A stretch of DNA of 64,000 nucleotides from positions 7,315,501 to 7,379,500 of the forward strand of contig NZ_CP059997.1 in assembly GCF_018736145.1 (NCBI RefSeq). The letters are read 5' to 3'. Below the pieces are notes generated by a model. It was not told the DNA's origin. It saw only the letters and a program-made list of their open reading frames with translations, and made no database searches. This document shows positions 9,401 through 17,647 of the stretch, in pieces; within the stretch, counting starts at the first letter, position 1; each line of letters starts with the position of its first letter. This stretch comes from Amycolatopsis sp. CA-230715 (GTDB taxonomy: Bacteria; Actinomycetota; Actinomycetes; Mycobacteriales; Pseudonocardiaceae). The position numbers and the translations under genes were made by a program.

Positions 9401-10429
9401 GAGGTTGACCACCTTCGCGCCCTGGCCGACGGCCCAGTCCACACCGGACATCACCTGCGCGGTGTCGCTTTCCCCCGATGCGCCGAACACCTTGGCCACC
9501 AACAGTTTCGCGTCGGGAGCCACGCCGCGGTACTTTCCGCCGGACGCCGCGCCGGTGCCCGCGATGATCGACGCGACGTGCGTGCCGTGCCCGTACCGGT
9601 CCACGATGTCGCCTTCACCGCTGAAGTCCGCGGATCCCACCGTCTTCCCGGCGAGGTCAGGGTGCTGCTCGTCGATACCGCTGTCGACGACCGCGACCGT
9701 GGTGCCCGCTCCGGTGAGCCCCTTGGCCCACGCGGCGGGCGCGCCGACCTGCACCGTGCTCTTGTCCAGGGCTGCCCGGATCTTCCGGTCCGGCTGGATG
9801 CGCGAAATACCGTTGCGCAGCGCGGGTTTGCCGCCGGGACCGGCCGTGACGAGCGAACGCCAGAACTCGCCGGTACCGCTCTTCTCCACCAGCAGGCCCA
9901 CACTGTCCACAGTGGGCAGTGGAAGGAGTCGCCTGACGTGCGGGAGCGGCCGTGCCTTCGCGTCGAGCGACTGCGCGGACAGGCCGGTCCCGGCGCCGTA
10001 CCTGGCGATGATCGGGATGGTGGGGTTCTTCGCGTCGTCGCGCCCGTCGGCGACGAGTTCGGTGAGGTTGAACAGATCCCGGCTCAGCAGGCCGCTCGTG
10101 ATCAGCGGCAGCGCGTCCGACGGGTACACCATGAGGCCGTCCGCCGTGGTGAGGATCTGGAACGCCGGACGCGGCCGGTCCGGCCGTTCGGCGGCTTCGA
10201 TCTGCGCGGAGCCGTGCCCCGCGCCGTCCGGCTGGTAGGTCACGACGTCGCCGGTGAGCAGGGTGACCCGGCGGGCGTCGGGCTGAGCGCTCCGAACCGG
10301 TGCCGCGGTGGGCGAGGTGGGCCCGGCCGCCGCCGGGGAGAACGGCGACAGCAGCAAGACGGCGGTAGCCACCAGGCAGGTCGATCGACGCGGGCGGAGG
10401 GCGGGGCGAGCGGAACGCCTTGGCACCAT
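6419..10429 (-). CDS. Secreted S8 subtilisin-like serine protease, multidomain
   Basis: The 1336-residue product starts at ATG 10429, chosen for the AGGAGAG ribosome site just upstream and because it begins a clear signal peptide (basic MVPRRSARPALRPRR, hydrophobic core, AAAG cleavage region by about residue 36). A propeptide of about 170 residues precedes the peptidase domain. Catalytic residues are Asp249 (VVDSGID), His281 (YGHGTH) and Ser457 (GTSMATPH), with oxyanion Asn377 (AAGNSG). All are intact, so an active extracellular protease is expected. After about residue 560, beta-sandwich and PA-like modules extend the chain to an Ig-like C-terminus. It is monocistronic. Confidence 0.93.
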   Translation of the reverse strand: MVPRRSARPALRPRRSTCLVATAVLLLSPFSPAAAGPTSPTAAPVRSAQPDARRVTLLTGDVVTYQPDGAGHGSAQIEAAERPDRPRPAFQILTTADGLMVYPSDALPLITSGLLSRDLFNLTELVADGRDDAKNPTIPIIARYGAGTGLSAQSLDAKARPLPHVRRLLPLPTVDSVGLLVEKSGTGEFWRSLVTAGPGGKPALRNGISRIQPDRKIRAALDKSTVQVGAPAAWAKGLTGAGTTVAVVDSGIDEQHPDLAGKTVGSADFSGEGDIVDRYGHGTHVASIIAGTGAASGGKYRGVAPDAKLLVAKVFGASGESDTAQVMSGVDWAVGQGAKVVNLSLGAGISDGADPLSEQVDTLSAKNGTLFVVAAGNSGPGERTVTTPGSAAAALTVGAVDRDNSIAWFSSRGPRLRDALVKPEISAPGVGIVAARAAGTSMGEPVDDFYTRQSGTSMATPHVAGAAAILLQQHPGLSGSALKDILVSTAKDVGLRWYEQGSGLLDIAKAVGQEATGTAVASFGRLDRATGAAPAARPLTYTNTGDQPLSLKLDLSVRSWDGDAKPVTGLRLSSAEVTVPPKSTKTVTLTNDPGEGRSGVYGGAVVAATTDGKVTVRTAMSTYNAAPLFPVTLRVTDSAGAPADLAAMQLIDDANGAGNRNDPFLDQVSQQVDLVNGTGRVAVPAGSYSALGWVVESGSAQRRWSALSVAEVPVSAPTEIKLSAQGAVPVRLVTPTPTDQRDRTVMLRRAIPAAPGGNGYVGEAGLSAGSGDWDVRVTPSAPAKKGAISLQDSATLAQAAVDLSVAGTTTALHPAYDVPSLTASLPGKRTLPVVFGGDGSAAALNGLDVRGKAVLVRIPVAADPASDVFLGATNAARAAAAAGAAVVLPYAEAANSSPIAGLTGTVLSLSQAEGEGLRAKAAAGATSVDLLIRSAPDAMYNLSYLDGNGVPKDHVRQVDPKALVATKTSYHADRPGLSGQKNWYAFPTGLWKTQPVQGTKIPVPGTWTEYTGPGDDRQVWKRVVTLSGNDDTGKRASLSMNDYNIYRAGEPPRPGEDWFQSTVHSTAAELAPDHPSRYPATAAGWTMLCSLCRGGTDPDLFVPALQWADGRSAGHFTSPYENARYFTTTTARMFHDGAEIPRDNGNDPLALFPVFRLSPSPGVYRLDVTDVFSPQAQVGAPSTVLFGNATRTDTSWTFASARSTAAPPPGFSCYGAGSCAFQPLIQLDYRLPLDLSDRAPAGVPFTFDVVAASHSGAKGGGPVTSLRVSSSADNGATWSDATAKPQGGGRWSVTVANPGTAGSAVWLRAEARDGSGNTVEQTVQRAYAISGQPGSR

Positions 10430-10526
10430 GTCACTCTCCTCGGGTACCACCTGGCCAACTGAGTAGCCGGTGCGGAAGTGGTTTTCCGAGGATGAGCCAG
10501 GTGTTACCGGAAGCACATGATTTTTA

Positions 10527-10561
10527 CTGGCGGGTTGTCGCCGTTGGCGACATCCCGCCAG
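10527..10561. repeat. Imperfect hairpin
   Basis: CTGGCGGG-tt-GTCGCC and GGCGAC-at-CCCGCCAG form a long stem interrupted by one internal 2x2 bulge. It lies between the subtilase start and the terminator of the lamin-tail gene. A T-run precedes it on the plus strand rather than following it, so it is not a canonical terminator for either direction. It may act as a processing or secondary termination structure. Confidence 0.5.
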
Positions 10562-10566
10562 CGAAC

Positions 10567-10597
10567 GGGCCCGAGCCGCTGGTGGCGGCTCGGGCCC
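10567..10597 (-). terminator. 13-bp perfect GC-rich hairpin after the lamin-tail gene
   Basis: GGGCCCGAGCCGC (10567-10579), loop TGGTG, then GCGGCTCGGGCCC (10585-10597) form a perfect stem. It lies 47 nt beyond the stop of the minus-strand gene ending at 10644. No U-tract follows, which is usual for actinomycete terminators. Confidence 0.75.
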
Positions 10598-10643
10598 TGA
10601 TTCGCGGGGGTGCTCGGTGGTTCCCCGCGGGTACGGGAGTCGG

Positions 10644-11285
10644 TCAGTTGATCTCGCCGGGGGTGCGCACGTGCAGCGAGAAGTCCACGCGGTTGCTGTC
10701 GGTGTCCGTGCTGACGATGTCCCTGGCGTTCGACGCGGACAGCTGCTCGGTGATCGCCGTTTCGGGCAGCGCGGGCTGGCCCTCCTTGGCCGCGGTCACG
10801 CCGGCGCTGAACGCGACACCGTCGAGCTTGCTGCCGACCTGGTTGTGGATCGCGACGCCGCCGTTCGACGGGATGCCCTCGACACCGTTGAGGTAGAACG
10901 GAAGCGTGTTCGTCTGGTCCGAAATGGTGCCGGAGAAGTTCTGGCCGGTCAGCACGACGAACTGGCCCGCGTTGCCCTTGGGCTGCAGGACCATGCCCGC
11001 GGGCAGCTGGATGGTGTCCAGCACGGTGTTCGACGAGCTGTAGACGCGAATGGTGTACCCGGTCAGGTCGACCGTTCTGTTGGAAACGTTGCGGAGTTCG
11101 ATGAACTCGTCGAGCGGGCCGTTCACGCCGCGGGTCGAAACCTCGTTGACCACCACGGAGGACGACACCATCGGCTGCACCTCGGGGCCCTTCGAGCCGG
11201 TCTGGTCGGCCGCGCTGGCGGCACCGGCCACCGAGCCCATCGCCACGATCGCCAGCACCGCGGACGCACCAAAGATTCGACGCAT
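10644..11285 (-). CDS. Secreted lamin-tail-domain (LTD) protein
   Basis: The 213-residue product starts at ATG 11285 behind GGAAAGGAA. It has a Sec signal peptide (MRRIFGASAVLAIVAMGS..., cleavage near ASAADQ about residue 26). Residues about 43-160 form one lamin-tail domain: VVVNEVS, 'DEFIELRNVSNRTVDLTGY' type core, VVLTGQNFSG, and a final VAFSAG strand. LTD modules in bacteria are extracellular Ig-like folds, often on nucleases or surface proteins. Here the domain stands alone with no catalytic partner, so a binding or structural role is likely. It is monocistronic and followed by a strong terminator. Confidence 0.85.
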   Translation of the reverse strand: MRRIFGASAVLAIVAMGSVAGAASAADQTGSKGPEVQPMVSSSVVVNEVSTRGVNGPLDEFIELRNVSNRTVDLTGYTIRVYSSSNTVLDTIQLPAGMVLQPKGNAGQFVVLTGQNFSGTISDQTNTLPFYLNGVEGIPSNGGVAIHNQVGSKLDGVAFSAGVTAAKEGQPALPETAITEQLSASNARDIVSTDTDSNRVDFSLHVRTPGEIN

Positions 11286-11460
11286 GACAAATTCCTTTCC
11301 AGAACATCGTCGGTGTTTTGTTCGCCGGGGGGCACGCAGTAAAAAAGGAAAACCTGGTGAAGGTTTCCGTTTCCGGCTTGATCAGTATGCGTGCACCGGG
11401 ATCCTGCCGGTAAGGGGCCAATCGGCAGGTACTCCGCTGTACTGCCGCGTATTCTTCCGG

Positions 11461-11754
11461 TCAGTCGTCCTGGCAGCGGCGGTGGTTCCTCGCTACGGCG
11501 GCCGCCAGTTCGAGCTCATGGCAGGAGGTGTCCAGTGCGTTGCTGAGCCATTGTCGCCAATAGGGGCCGGGAATTCGTTTTCCCCGCTCCCAGCGGGAAA
11601 CCTCCTCCCGGGTGACGCTGTCGTTCCCGGACATGGCGTGTAACTTCGTCGCCAGCTCGCACTGGGACCAGCCTTTGGCGATTCTGCGCGTGGCGATCAG
11701 TTCGCACACGGGGTGGCGAACCCGTCCTTTCCGGCCCGTACTCGTTGCGGGCAC
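11461..11754 (-). CDS. Small XRE-family DNA-binding regulator
   Basis: Start GTG 11754 is preferred because AGAAAGG lies 8 nt upstream; the frame also extends to GTG 11853 but without a ribosome site. The 97-residue product has an XRE-type helix-turn-helix (IATRRIAKGWSQCELATKL..., TREEVSRWERGKRIP) and a short basic tail ending in CQDD. The recognition helix includes SVTREEVSRWE. The small size and lack of a sensor domain suggest a simple repressor or activator of adjacent secreted-protein genes. The target is unknown. Confidence 0.72.
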   Translation of the reverse strand: MPATSTGRKGRVRHPVCELIATRRIAKGWSQCELATKLHAMSGNDSVTREEVSRWERGKRIPGPYWRQWLSNALDTSCHELELAAAVARNHRRCQDD

Positions 11755-11921
11755 AACGATTACCTTTCTCGTCGGGGTGGCCAGGGTGATTCCGGGGACG
11801 ATTCTTCTCCGGTGGTGCTCTCGCGGCGCCGGAGAGGTGAACGGCACGTCCACCGTCGGTGAATTCGCCGGACACGGTGACTCGTCACCCTTCCACCTCG
11901 AGGAGACCGGATGCCACGGGC

Positions 11922-12104
11922 TCAGTCAGCCGGTGGCACGAACGGGAAATCAGTTCGGTGGTCGTCGGCGTCCCCTGCGACGCTGTCGGCGCGCGTCCGC
12001 CGCCGGTCCAGCACCTCGTGGATCTCGATCAGCGGACGACCGGCCCCCTCGGCGGGGGCCCCGGCGAGCGGGAGGACCAGGAACGGTGCACTGAACATGG
12101 CCAC
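11922..12104 (-). CDS. Possible 60-residue small protein
   Basis: GTG 12104 has a good ribosome site (GGGAGGA, 7 nt spacing). It opens a frame with a hydrophobic start (VAMFSAPFLVLPLAGAP) followed by an acidic/basic tail ending in DFPFVPPAD. The start could be a short membrane segment or leader. No family is recognised. The support is the ribosome site and frame only; it could be spurious. Confidence 0.35.
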   Translation of the reverse strand: MAMFSAPFLVLPLAGAPAEGAGRPLIEIHEVLDRRRTRADSVAGDADDHRTDFPFVPPAD

Positions 12105-12331
12105 GTGCCCATCCTCCCGCGAGCGCGACGACCACACACGGGGCCAGTTTTCCCTTGGTACGCGGGTTTTCGGCGAACCCGTCACCGTCGTCGGCCGCCT
12201 CGCGCGTGGCCTTCCCTGCTGATGCGCTCACCACGAAGAGGTTACGAACAGGAGACGATGTGCACAGGACGCGATGAGTACCGGACGCAGCGTCATCCGG
12301 GTACCGCGGGTCCCGTTCGGCGGCCGGTGCG

Positions 12332-13000
12332 TCAGTCACCGGCTCCCAGCCGTTCTTCCGGCCCCGGCGCCGGGCACGGGTCCAGGTCGGAGCGGAGCGA
12401 GCGGAACAGCTCGCGCCTGCTGCCGAAGTCCAGCTTCCGCAGGATCCGGCTGACGTGGTTCTTCACCGTCTGCCTCGCGAGGTGCAGTTCCGCGGCTATT
12501 TCGTCGTTCGACCACCGGCAGAGCATCAGCGCGAGCACTTCTTCTTCGCGCTTCGTCATCGCGCTCGAATACCGTGCGGCTTCTCCCGCCGGTGAGGACG
12601 TGCCGCCGCCGAGCACCCAGACCCGGCGACCGGCCAAGGTCGACCGCACCGCCGAGATGAGCTGCTTGCCGCTCACTGACTTGTGCACGAAGCTGTCCGC
12701 GCCCGCGTTCAGCGCCGTGGCGACGGCCGCGGGGGAGGAGTCACTCGCGAACACCAGCACCGCCGCCCGGTCGAGGTGTTCCTTCGCGAACTGGCAGATA
12801 CCGGCGCCGGCGGGCTTTCCCGATATCGACAGCTCGGTGATGACCATATTCGGGCTGCTGTTCTCGCACTGGCGTATCGCCTCGAGTTCCGTGCCCGCTT
12901 CGTTCACCACACGCGCTTCGGTCGAATCCTCCAGCAGCAGGCGGAGTGCGTACCTGATGAGTGGCTGGTCGTCTACTACGAGAGCCGTGACGCTGTCCAT
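12332..13000 (-). CDS. NarL/FixJ-type response regulator with Glu at the phospho-site
   Basis: The 222-residue product starts at ATG 13000. The receiver domain (residues 1-120) keeps the acidic pair Asp10-Asp11, a Ser at the switch position (VFASDSS) and the conserved Lys (FVHKS). The phospho-acceptor position is Glu56 (VITELSIS), not Asp. The C-terminal LuxR helix-turn-helix (about 146-205; TKREEEVLALMLCRWSNDEI..., QTVKNHVSRILRKL) is complete. Glu can mimic phospho-Asp, so the protein may be constitutively active. No histidine kinase is adjacent. It probably controls genes nearby or pigment/secretion functions; unproven. Confidence 0.85.
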   Translation of the reverse strand: MDSVTALVVDDQPLIRYALRLLLEDSTEARVVNEAGTELEAIRQCENSSPNMVITELSISGKPAGAGICQFAKEHLDRAAVLVFASDSSPAAVATALNAGADSFVHKSVSGKQLISAVRSTLAGRRVWVLGGGTSSPAGEAARYSSAMTKREEEVLALMLCRWSNDEIAAELHLARQTVKNHVSRILRKLDFGSRRELFRSLRSDLDPCPAPGPEERLGAGD

Positions 13001-13193
13001 GGCTTTCCTTGTTTTTTATCGCCGGACACCCTGCCTGGGCTGTGAAGTCGGTCGCACCCCATGCCCGGCACCAAAACGAAAGCCGCCTCGCTCCACCGAA
13101 AGTCACTCCTCACCTGGACGAATCGCCGTGATTAGCCCACCCTCTCGCGTCGGGATTGGGGGTGGCAACCGGTGATCGAGTGAATCGATGGGC

Positions 13194-13222
13194 ATAAGAC
13201 GAAGGAACGGTATAAAATTCAA
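13194..13222 (-). promoter_or_regulatory. Possible sigma-70-like promoter for the response regulator
   Basis: On the minus strand TTGAAT (13222-13217) and TCTTAT (13199-13194) are separated by 17 nt, in the most AT-rich stretch of the 13001-13314 spacer. Transcription would leave a leader of roughly 185 nt before ATG 13000. The rest of that spacer shows nothing else. Confidence 0.3.
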
Positions 13223-13314
13223 CCTGTCGGACGAATGTGCATATGTTCGTGCGGATGCGGGTCCTTCTGCGCCCGAACAGCGGAATCAGTTGCGCTTTCC
13301 GGGCGCGTCCGCCG

Positions 13315-13920
13315 TCAATTTCTCCGGCCGGTTGCCTCCGGCGTCGGCGTGGGACAGGTCGTCCAGGTGAGCCGGAAGGTCGTGGACTCCAGCGTCGCGA
13401 AGTTGGTCCTCGGATCGGGGGTGCTCGGGGCCAACCGCGTTTCCGCGGTGGAATCGAGAACGGGTGTCTCCCCGCAGGGAACAGGGGACGGGATATCCGG
13501 TGCTTTGACGATCTGCCATTCGGTCGCGAGCGGGCCGGTGAACGAACGGGTCACCGGTGGCGAGGGTGCGCCCCGGAGGTAGTAGTTCATCGACAGCGCG
13601 GCCCGCACTCCGTTGTCGAGGAAGAGATATCCGCGGTAGTCCGCTTCGGTGATGGTGTAGGTGAAACCCGCTGGTGGGTGGATCAGAAGACGGACCTGGC
13701 AGTTGTGCCGTTCGTCGGCCGCCGAGGCGGCGCCGGGATATGTGACGACGACGCTCGTGTTGTCGGACGCGACGGCGACGGAGGCCATTCCCGGTGGGCA
13801 ACCGCTGCCATTAACGGTGATGATGTCGATGACGACCCTGCCGGTCGGCGGTCCGGTGGCCGGTGGTGGCGGGGCGAGCAGTGAAGTGATTAAACTGGCG
13901 ACCGTCATGATGGTGGTCAT
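13315..13920 (-). CDS. DUF4360 secreted protein
   Basis: The 201-residue product starts at ATG 13920 behind GGAAGGG. The N-terminus is a short hydrophobic segment followed by a Pro-rich stretch (LLAPPPPATGPP). The rest matches the DUF4360 pattern: VNGSGCPPG, ASDNTSVVVTY, a conserved Cys (NCQVRL), PAGFTYTITEADYRGY, FTGPL...W, PCGE, and a terminal LTWTTCP. Four Cys suggest disulfides in an extracellular fold. The family is common among actinomycete and fungal secreted proteins, with no established biochemical role. It sits between two atypical response regulators, one of which may control it. Confidence 0.85.
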   Translation of the reverse strand: MTTIMTVASLITSLLAPPPPATGPPTGRVVIDIITVNGSGCPPGMASVAVASDNTSVVVTYPGAASAADERHNCQVRLLIHPPAGFTYTITEADYRGYLFLDNGVRAALSMNYYLRGAPSPPVTRSFTGPLATEWQIVKAPDIPSPVPCGETPVLDSTAETRLAPSTPDPRTNFATLESTTFRLTWTTCPTPTPEATGRRN

Positions 13921-14167
13921 GGCGTTCCCTTCCGCGGGTAAATTGAGTTATTTTAGCGCTCGGGCGCGGCGAAAGAATTGTCCTCCATTCGGTTCACCGC
14001 ACTGGCGCCCCGTGTCGACGGGCCACTGAGCCGGTCGGGCGCCGCAGCCTCGGTGCGGCTGCCCCGCGCCATCGCCGCGAATAGGCGACTTCTACCTACT
14101 CGCCTACCGACGCGCGCCGCCCGCGCCCGGTGCCATCGTGCACGAGCGGGCTTGAGGAAGGAGTCTC

Positions 14168-14842
14168 ATGCGGGGTTCCCCAGTGCTGACACGACCGGTC
14201 TCGCCGGTCACGGTGGTCGGAGTGGCCGTGTGCGCGTCGGATCCGGTGACCGAGTTCGGGGTGAAAACCCTTCTCGGTGCGGACCCGCGGGTCAAGGTGC
14301 TCGCGGAAGACGAGTTCGCGCTCGCCGAGGTGATCGTGGTGGCCGAGGCCGGTACCGCCAGAGGAGTGCTTCCGCTGCTGCGCGAGGTTCGCGCGGCGGC
14401 GCGGTCGAAACCGCTGCCGCGGTGCGTGGTGGTCACCGACTCCTTCCGGGCCGACGCGGTGGTCGCGGCGATCGACTGCGGTATGGCCGCGCTGTTGCCG
14501 TCGTCCAGGATCACCGGTGACGCACTGGTGCGGACGATTCTCGCCGTCCTGAACGGGGACGGGGTCTTCCCGTCCTGGTTGCAGGCGCAGCTGCTGGACC
14601 AGCTGGAGACGATCCGGCGGGACGTGCTCGAACCGCGGGGGTTCACCCTCTCCGGCCTGTCGGTACGGGAGCGGGACGTGCTGCGGATGCTGTCGGAAGG
14701 GCACAGCACGGAGGAGATCGCGACGGGGCTCAACTACTCGGAAAGCACGGTGAAGAACGTGGTGAACGAGGTGACCGCGCGCCACGGCCTCCGCAATCGC
14801 GCGCACGCCGTCGCCTTCGCCCTGCGCGCCGGTCTCATCTGA
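14168..14842 (+). CDS. LuxR-type regulator with a pseudo-receiver domain
   Basis: The 224-residue product starts at ATG 14168 with AAGGAG upstream. Residues about 14-125 look like a receiver fold (VVGVAVCASDPVTEFGVKTLL at the start, VVVTDSF where the switch residue lies). The acidic pair and the phospho-Asp are absent: the beta-3 strand reads EVIVVAEAGT. The C-terminal LuxR helix-turn-helix (about 160-215; LSVRERDVLRMLSEGHSTEE..., STVKNVVNEVTARHGL) is intact. It probably acts without phosphorylation, via ligand, protein contact or expression level. Its end is 3 bp from the convergent LAL regulator's end. Confidence 0.83.
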   Translation: MRGSPVLTRPVSPVTVVGVAVCASDPVTEFGVKTLLGADPRVKVLAEDEFALAEVIVVAEAGTARGVLPLLREVRAAARSKPLPRCVVVTDSFRADAVVAAIDCGMAALLPSSRITGDALVRTILAVLNGDGVFPSWLQAQLLDQLETIRRDVLEPRGFTLSGLSVRERDVLRMLSEGHSTEEIATGLNYSESTVKNVVNEVTARHGLRNRAHAVAFALRAGLI

Positions 14843-14845
14843 GCG

Positions 14846-17536
14846 TCAGCGGACCAGGTCGCGGAGCTGGCGGCGCGAGGAGATGCCGAGCTTGCGGTAC
14901 ACGTTGCGCAGGTGCGCGTCGACGGTGCGGGTGCTGAGGAAGAGCATCGTGGCCACTTCCTTGTTCGTCGCCCCGCCGACCACCTTCTCGACGATGAACT
15001 GCTCCTGGGCGGTGAGCTGGTCGAGCGCGCCGCGGTCGGGTCTGAGCGACTGCTCGCCGGTCGCCAGCAGCTCGCGGTTGGCCCGGTCGGCGAAGGCGCG
15101 GGCACCCGCGCGCACCAGCATGTCGTGCGCCGTGCGGAGTTCCTCCCGCGCGTCGGCGCGCCGGTTCTCGCGGCGGAGCCATTCGCCGTAGGTCAGGTGG
15201 GCGCGGGCGTGCAGCACGGTGATCCTGGTGCGGGCGAAGTGGTCGATGGCTTCCCGGTACAGAGGTTCGGGGTCGTCGTCGAGTTCGAGCAACGCCCGTG
15301 CCTGCAGCCGCTCGGCGACCGCCCAGGGGACCGGGTTCGCGCGCACCAGGGCTTCCAGGTGGTCCATGGCGTAGGCGGCGTCCGCGGCACGGCCGAGGCG
15401 GGCCGCGGCTTCGACGAGCTCGGGGTAGACGGCCCAGATGGAGTAGAAACCGGCCCGGTGCCTTCGCTGCGCGGCCAGCGCGGACTCCAGTGCCGTTTCG
15501 TAGTCGCCCAGCCCGTTGTGCAGGACCGCCGACGCGTATTGCTCACCGGCGATTTCGAGCGGTCTTTCGCCACGGCCCATCGGCTCGGCGAGCCGGCGGA
15601 AGCGCTCGACGTCCCCGCGGAACCCGGCGAGCACGAGTTCGGGCCCCACGACCGGAATGGTGCCCGCCGCCTCGTCGATTGTGCGCGCTTCGTCGAGGCT
15701 GGCGGCCGCGTCGTCGAACCGGCCGAGCGAGACCCTGGCGACCGACTGGTACCGCAGTGCCTGCGGCAGGGTCGCCAGCACGCCGTCGCGGCGCGCGACC
15801 TCCACCTGGCGATCGGCGATCTCCTCCATCAGCACGTCTTCGTGCAGGTCGATGGCGATCTGGCAGGCGAGGTTCACGCGCCAAGGGGCCGTCTCGCCGT
15901 ACGCGCCGCGGCAGGCGTCCGCCGCGATGCGCATCGCCGGTACCGCTCGGTCGACCGGCAGCATGATCTGGTCCAGCAGCGCGTCGAGCAGGAACTCCGC
16001 CGGGCGGTCCGGGGTCCGCCCGGCCAGCCGCTCGCGGATGCGGGTGCCGAGGTCGTTGAGCCTGCCTGGCTCGTTTTCGTTGTACATGAACGAGGTGAAC
16101 GCTTCCAGGTAGGCCTCGCTCGCCTGCTCCGGCGCGGATTCCGAGATCACGTCGACGAGTGCGGCCGTCGCCTGCGGGCTGTGGCTGACCTGGAACTCGA
16201 TCCGCGCGCGCAGCAGGCGGGCCATCGCGCTGCCCCGGTCGTCCAGCTGGTGGCGTTCCGCGCGGGCGACGAGTGCGCGCGCCTGGTTCGGCGACCCGGC
16301 CTGCAGCCGCAGCCGCGCACCGGCGAGCAGGCGCGCGGCCCTGCGGTCTGCGGCGGGGGTCAGCTCGCCCGCTCGTTCCATGAACGCGGCGGCCACCGCG
16401 TACCCGCCGCGGTGGCGCGCGCGGTCGGCGGACTGCTCCAGTTCCGCGGCGAGGCCCTCGTCGGCATCGACGACAGCGTGGGCGCGATGCCATGCCCGGC
16501 GGTCGGAGTCGGTGTCCGGATCGGTCACGTCCGCGAGTGCGCCGTGCACCCTTCGCCGCGTTTCCGCCGACGCCGACGCGTACACGGCCGAGCGCACGAG
16601 CGGATGCCGGAACCGCAGCCGCGGGCCCAAGCTCACCAGCCCGGCGTCCTCCGCGAGCGTGAATCCCTCGTCGGTCAGCCCCAATCGCTCAGCGGCACGC
16701 CTCAGCAGGCCGATGTCACCGACCTGCTCCGCCGCGGCGAGGACGACCAGCGGCCGCGCGCTTTCCGGCAGGTGCGCGAACCGGGTGGCGAACTGCTCTT
16801 CCAGCGCTTCCACCACGCTGGTGCGGGAACGGTGCGGGCCAGGCACGCCCAACGGCCCGCCGTGGCGGGCGAATTCGAGCAGCGCCAAGGGATTCCCGCG
16901 CGCTTCGGCCAGGATGCGCTCGACCACGTCGTCGTCGATCCCGGCTCGCGCTTCCCCGCTCACCAGCGAGCGGGCGTCCTCGTCGTCGAGACCGGCCAGC
17001 GTCAGCCGGGGAAGATCGGCGATCCCGGCGACCGAACCGGCGTCGCGCAGGGCGAACACCAGCGCGACCGGCTCCGCGGTCACCCGCCGTGCGACGAAGA
17101 CCAGCGCGCGCCGGGAGGCTTCGTCCACCCACTGGGCGTCGTCCACCACGCAGCACACCGGCCGCTCGCGCACCGCCTCCCGCACCAGCCCCAGCACGGC
17201 GAACCCGATCATCAGCGGATCGGGCGGGGTGCGGGTGCCGAGGCCGAACACCGATTCGAGGGCCTGCTGCTGCACGTCGGGGAGCTTGTGCCGGTGTTCG
17301 AGCAGTGGAGCGCACAACTGGTGCAGTACCGCGTAGAGCAGGTCCTGTTCCAGCTCCGTGCCCGTGGCCCGCAGCACCGTGAAGCCGTCGAGCCCCTCCA
17401 CCGCCGCGTCGAGCAGCGTGGACTTCCCGATACCGGCCTCGCCCGCGACCACCACGGCACCCCCGCGCCCCGCGGCCGCCGCGCTCGTCACCCGGCCGAT
17501 CTCGCGAAGTTCCGCTCGGTGGCCAACGATTCGCAC
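14846..17536 (-). CDS. LAL-family (large ATP-binding LuxR) transcriptional regulator
   Basis: The 896-residue product starts at GTG 17536. The N-terminal AAA/STAND ATPase has Walker A GEAGIGKST (residues 32-40) and Walker B VCCVVDDAQWVDE. A long TPR-like helical middle follows, and the C-terminus carries a LuxR helix-turn-helix (about 835-893; LTAQEQFIVEKVVGGATNKE..., TVDAHLRNVYRKLGI). This is the MalT/LAL architecture. LAL proteins typically activate antibiotic or sugar-use operons in response to an inducer bound by the ATPase/TPR part. It is not adjacent to the PKS cluster (6 kb away), so a link is only possible. Confidence 0.92.
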   Translation of the reverse strand: MRIVGHRAELREIGRVTSAAAAGRGGAVVVAGEAGIGKSTLLDAAVEGLDGFTVLRATGTELEQDLLYAVLHQLCAPLLEHRHKLPDVQQQALESVFGLGTRTPPDPLMIGFAVLGLVREAVRERPVCCVVDDAQWVDEASRRALVFVARRVTAEPVALVFALRDAGSVAGIADLPRLTLAGLDDEDARSLVSGEARAGIDDDVVERILAEARGNPLALLEFARHGGPLGVPGPHRSRTSVVEALEEQFATRFAHLPESARPLVVLAAAEQVGDIGLLRRAAERLGLTDEGFTLAEDAGLVSLGPRLRFRHPLVRSAVYASASAETRRRVHGALADVTDPDTDSDRRAWHRAHAVVDADEGLAAELEQSADRARHRGGYAVAAAFMERAGELTPAADRRAARLLAGARLRLQAGSPNQARALVARAERHQLDDRGSAMARLLRARIEFQVSHSPQATAALVDVISESAPEQASEAYLEAFTSFMYNENEPGRLNDLGTRIRERLAGRTPDRPAEFLLDALLDQIMLPVDRAVPAMRIAADACRGAYGETAPWRVNLACQIAIDLHEDVLMEEIADRQVEVARRDGVLATLPQALRYQSVARVSLGRFDDAAASLDEARTIDEAAGTIPVVGPELVLAGFRGDVERFRRLAEPMGRGERPLEIAGEQYASAVLHNGLGDYETALESALAAQRRHRAGFYSIWAVYPELVEAAARLGRAADAAYAMDHLEALVRANPVPWAVAERLQARALLELDDDPEPLYREAIDHFARTRITVLHARAHLTYGEWLRRENRRADAREELRTAHDMLVRAGARAFADRANRELLATGEQSLRPDRGALDQLTAQEQFIVEKVVGGATNKEVATMLFLSTRTVDAHLRNVYRKLGISSRRQLRDLVR

Positions 17537-17647
17537 CAGGACTTGCCTCCGCTTGAACCCGGGAGCCGCGGCCCCGGGCAGTTGTCAGGTGAACCGCTGC
17601 GAGGCTACTCCGGCCGTGCCGCGCGAGCCCTCGAACGCTCGTCCCGG

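Noticed and set aside
10527..10561. Rho-independent terminator for the subtilase-side region
   Set aside because: The T-run precedes the hairpin on the plus strand and no plus-strand gene ends here, so it is listed only as a hairpin.
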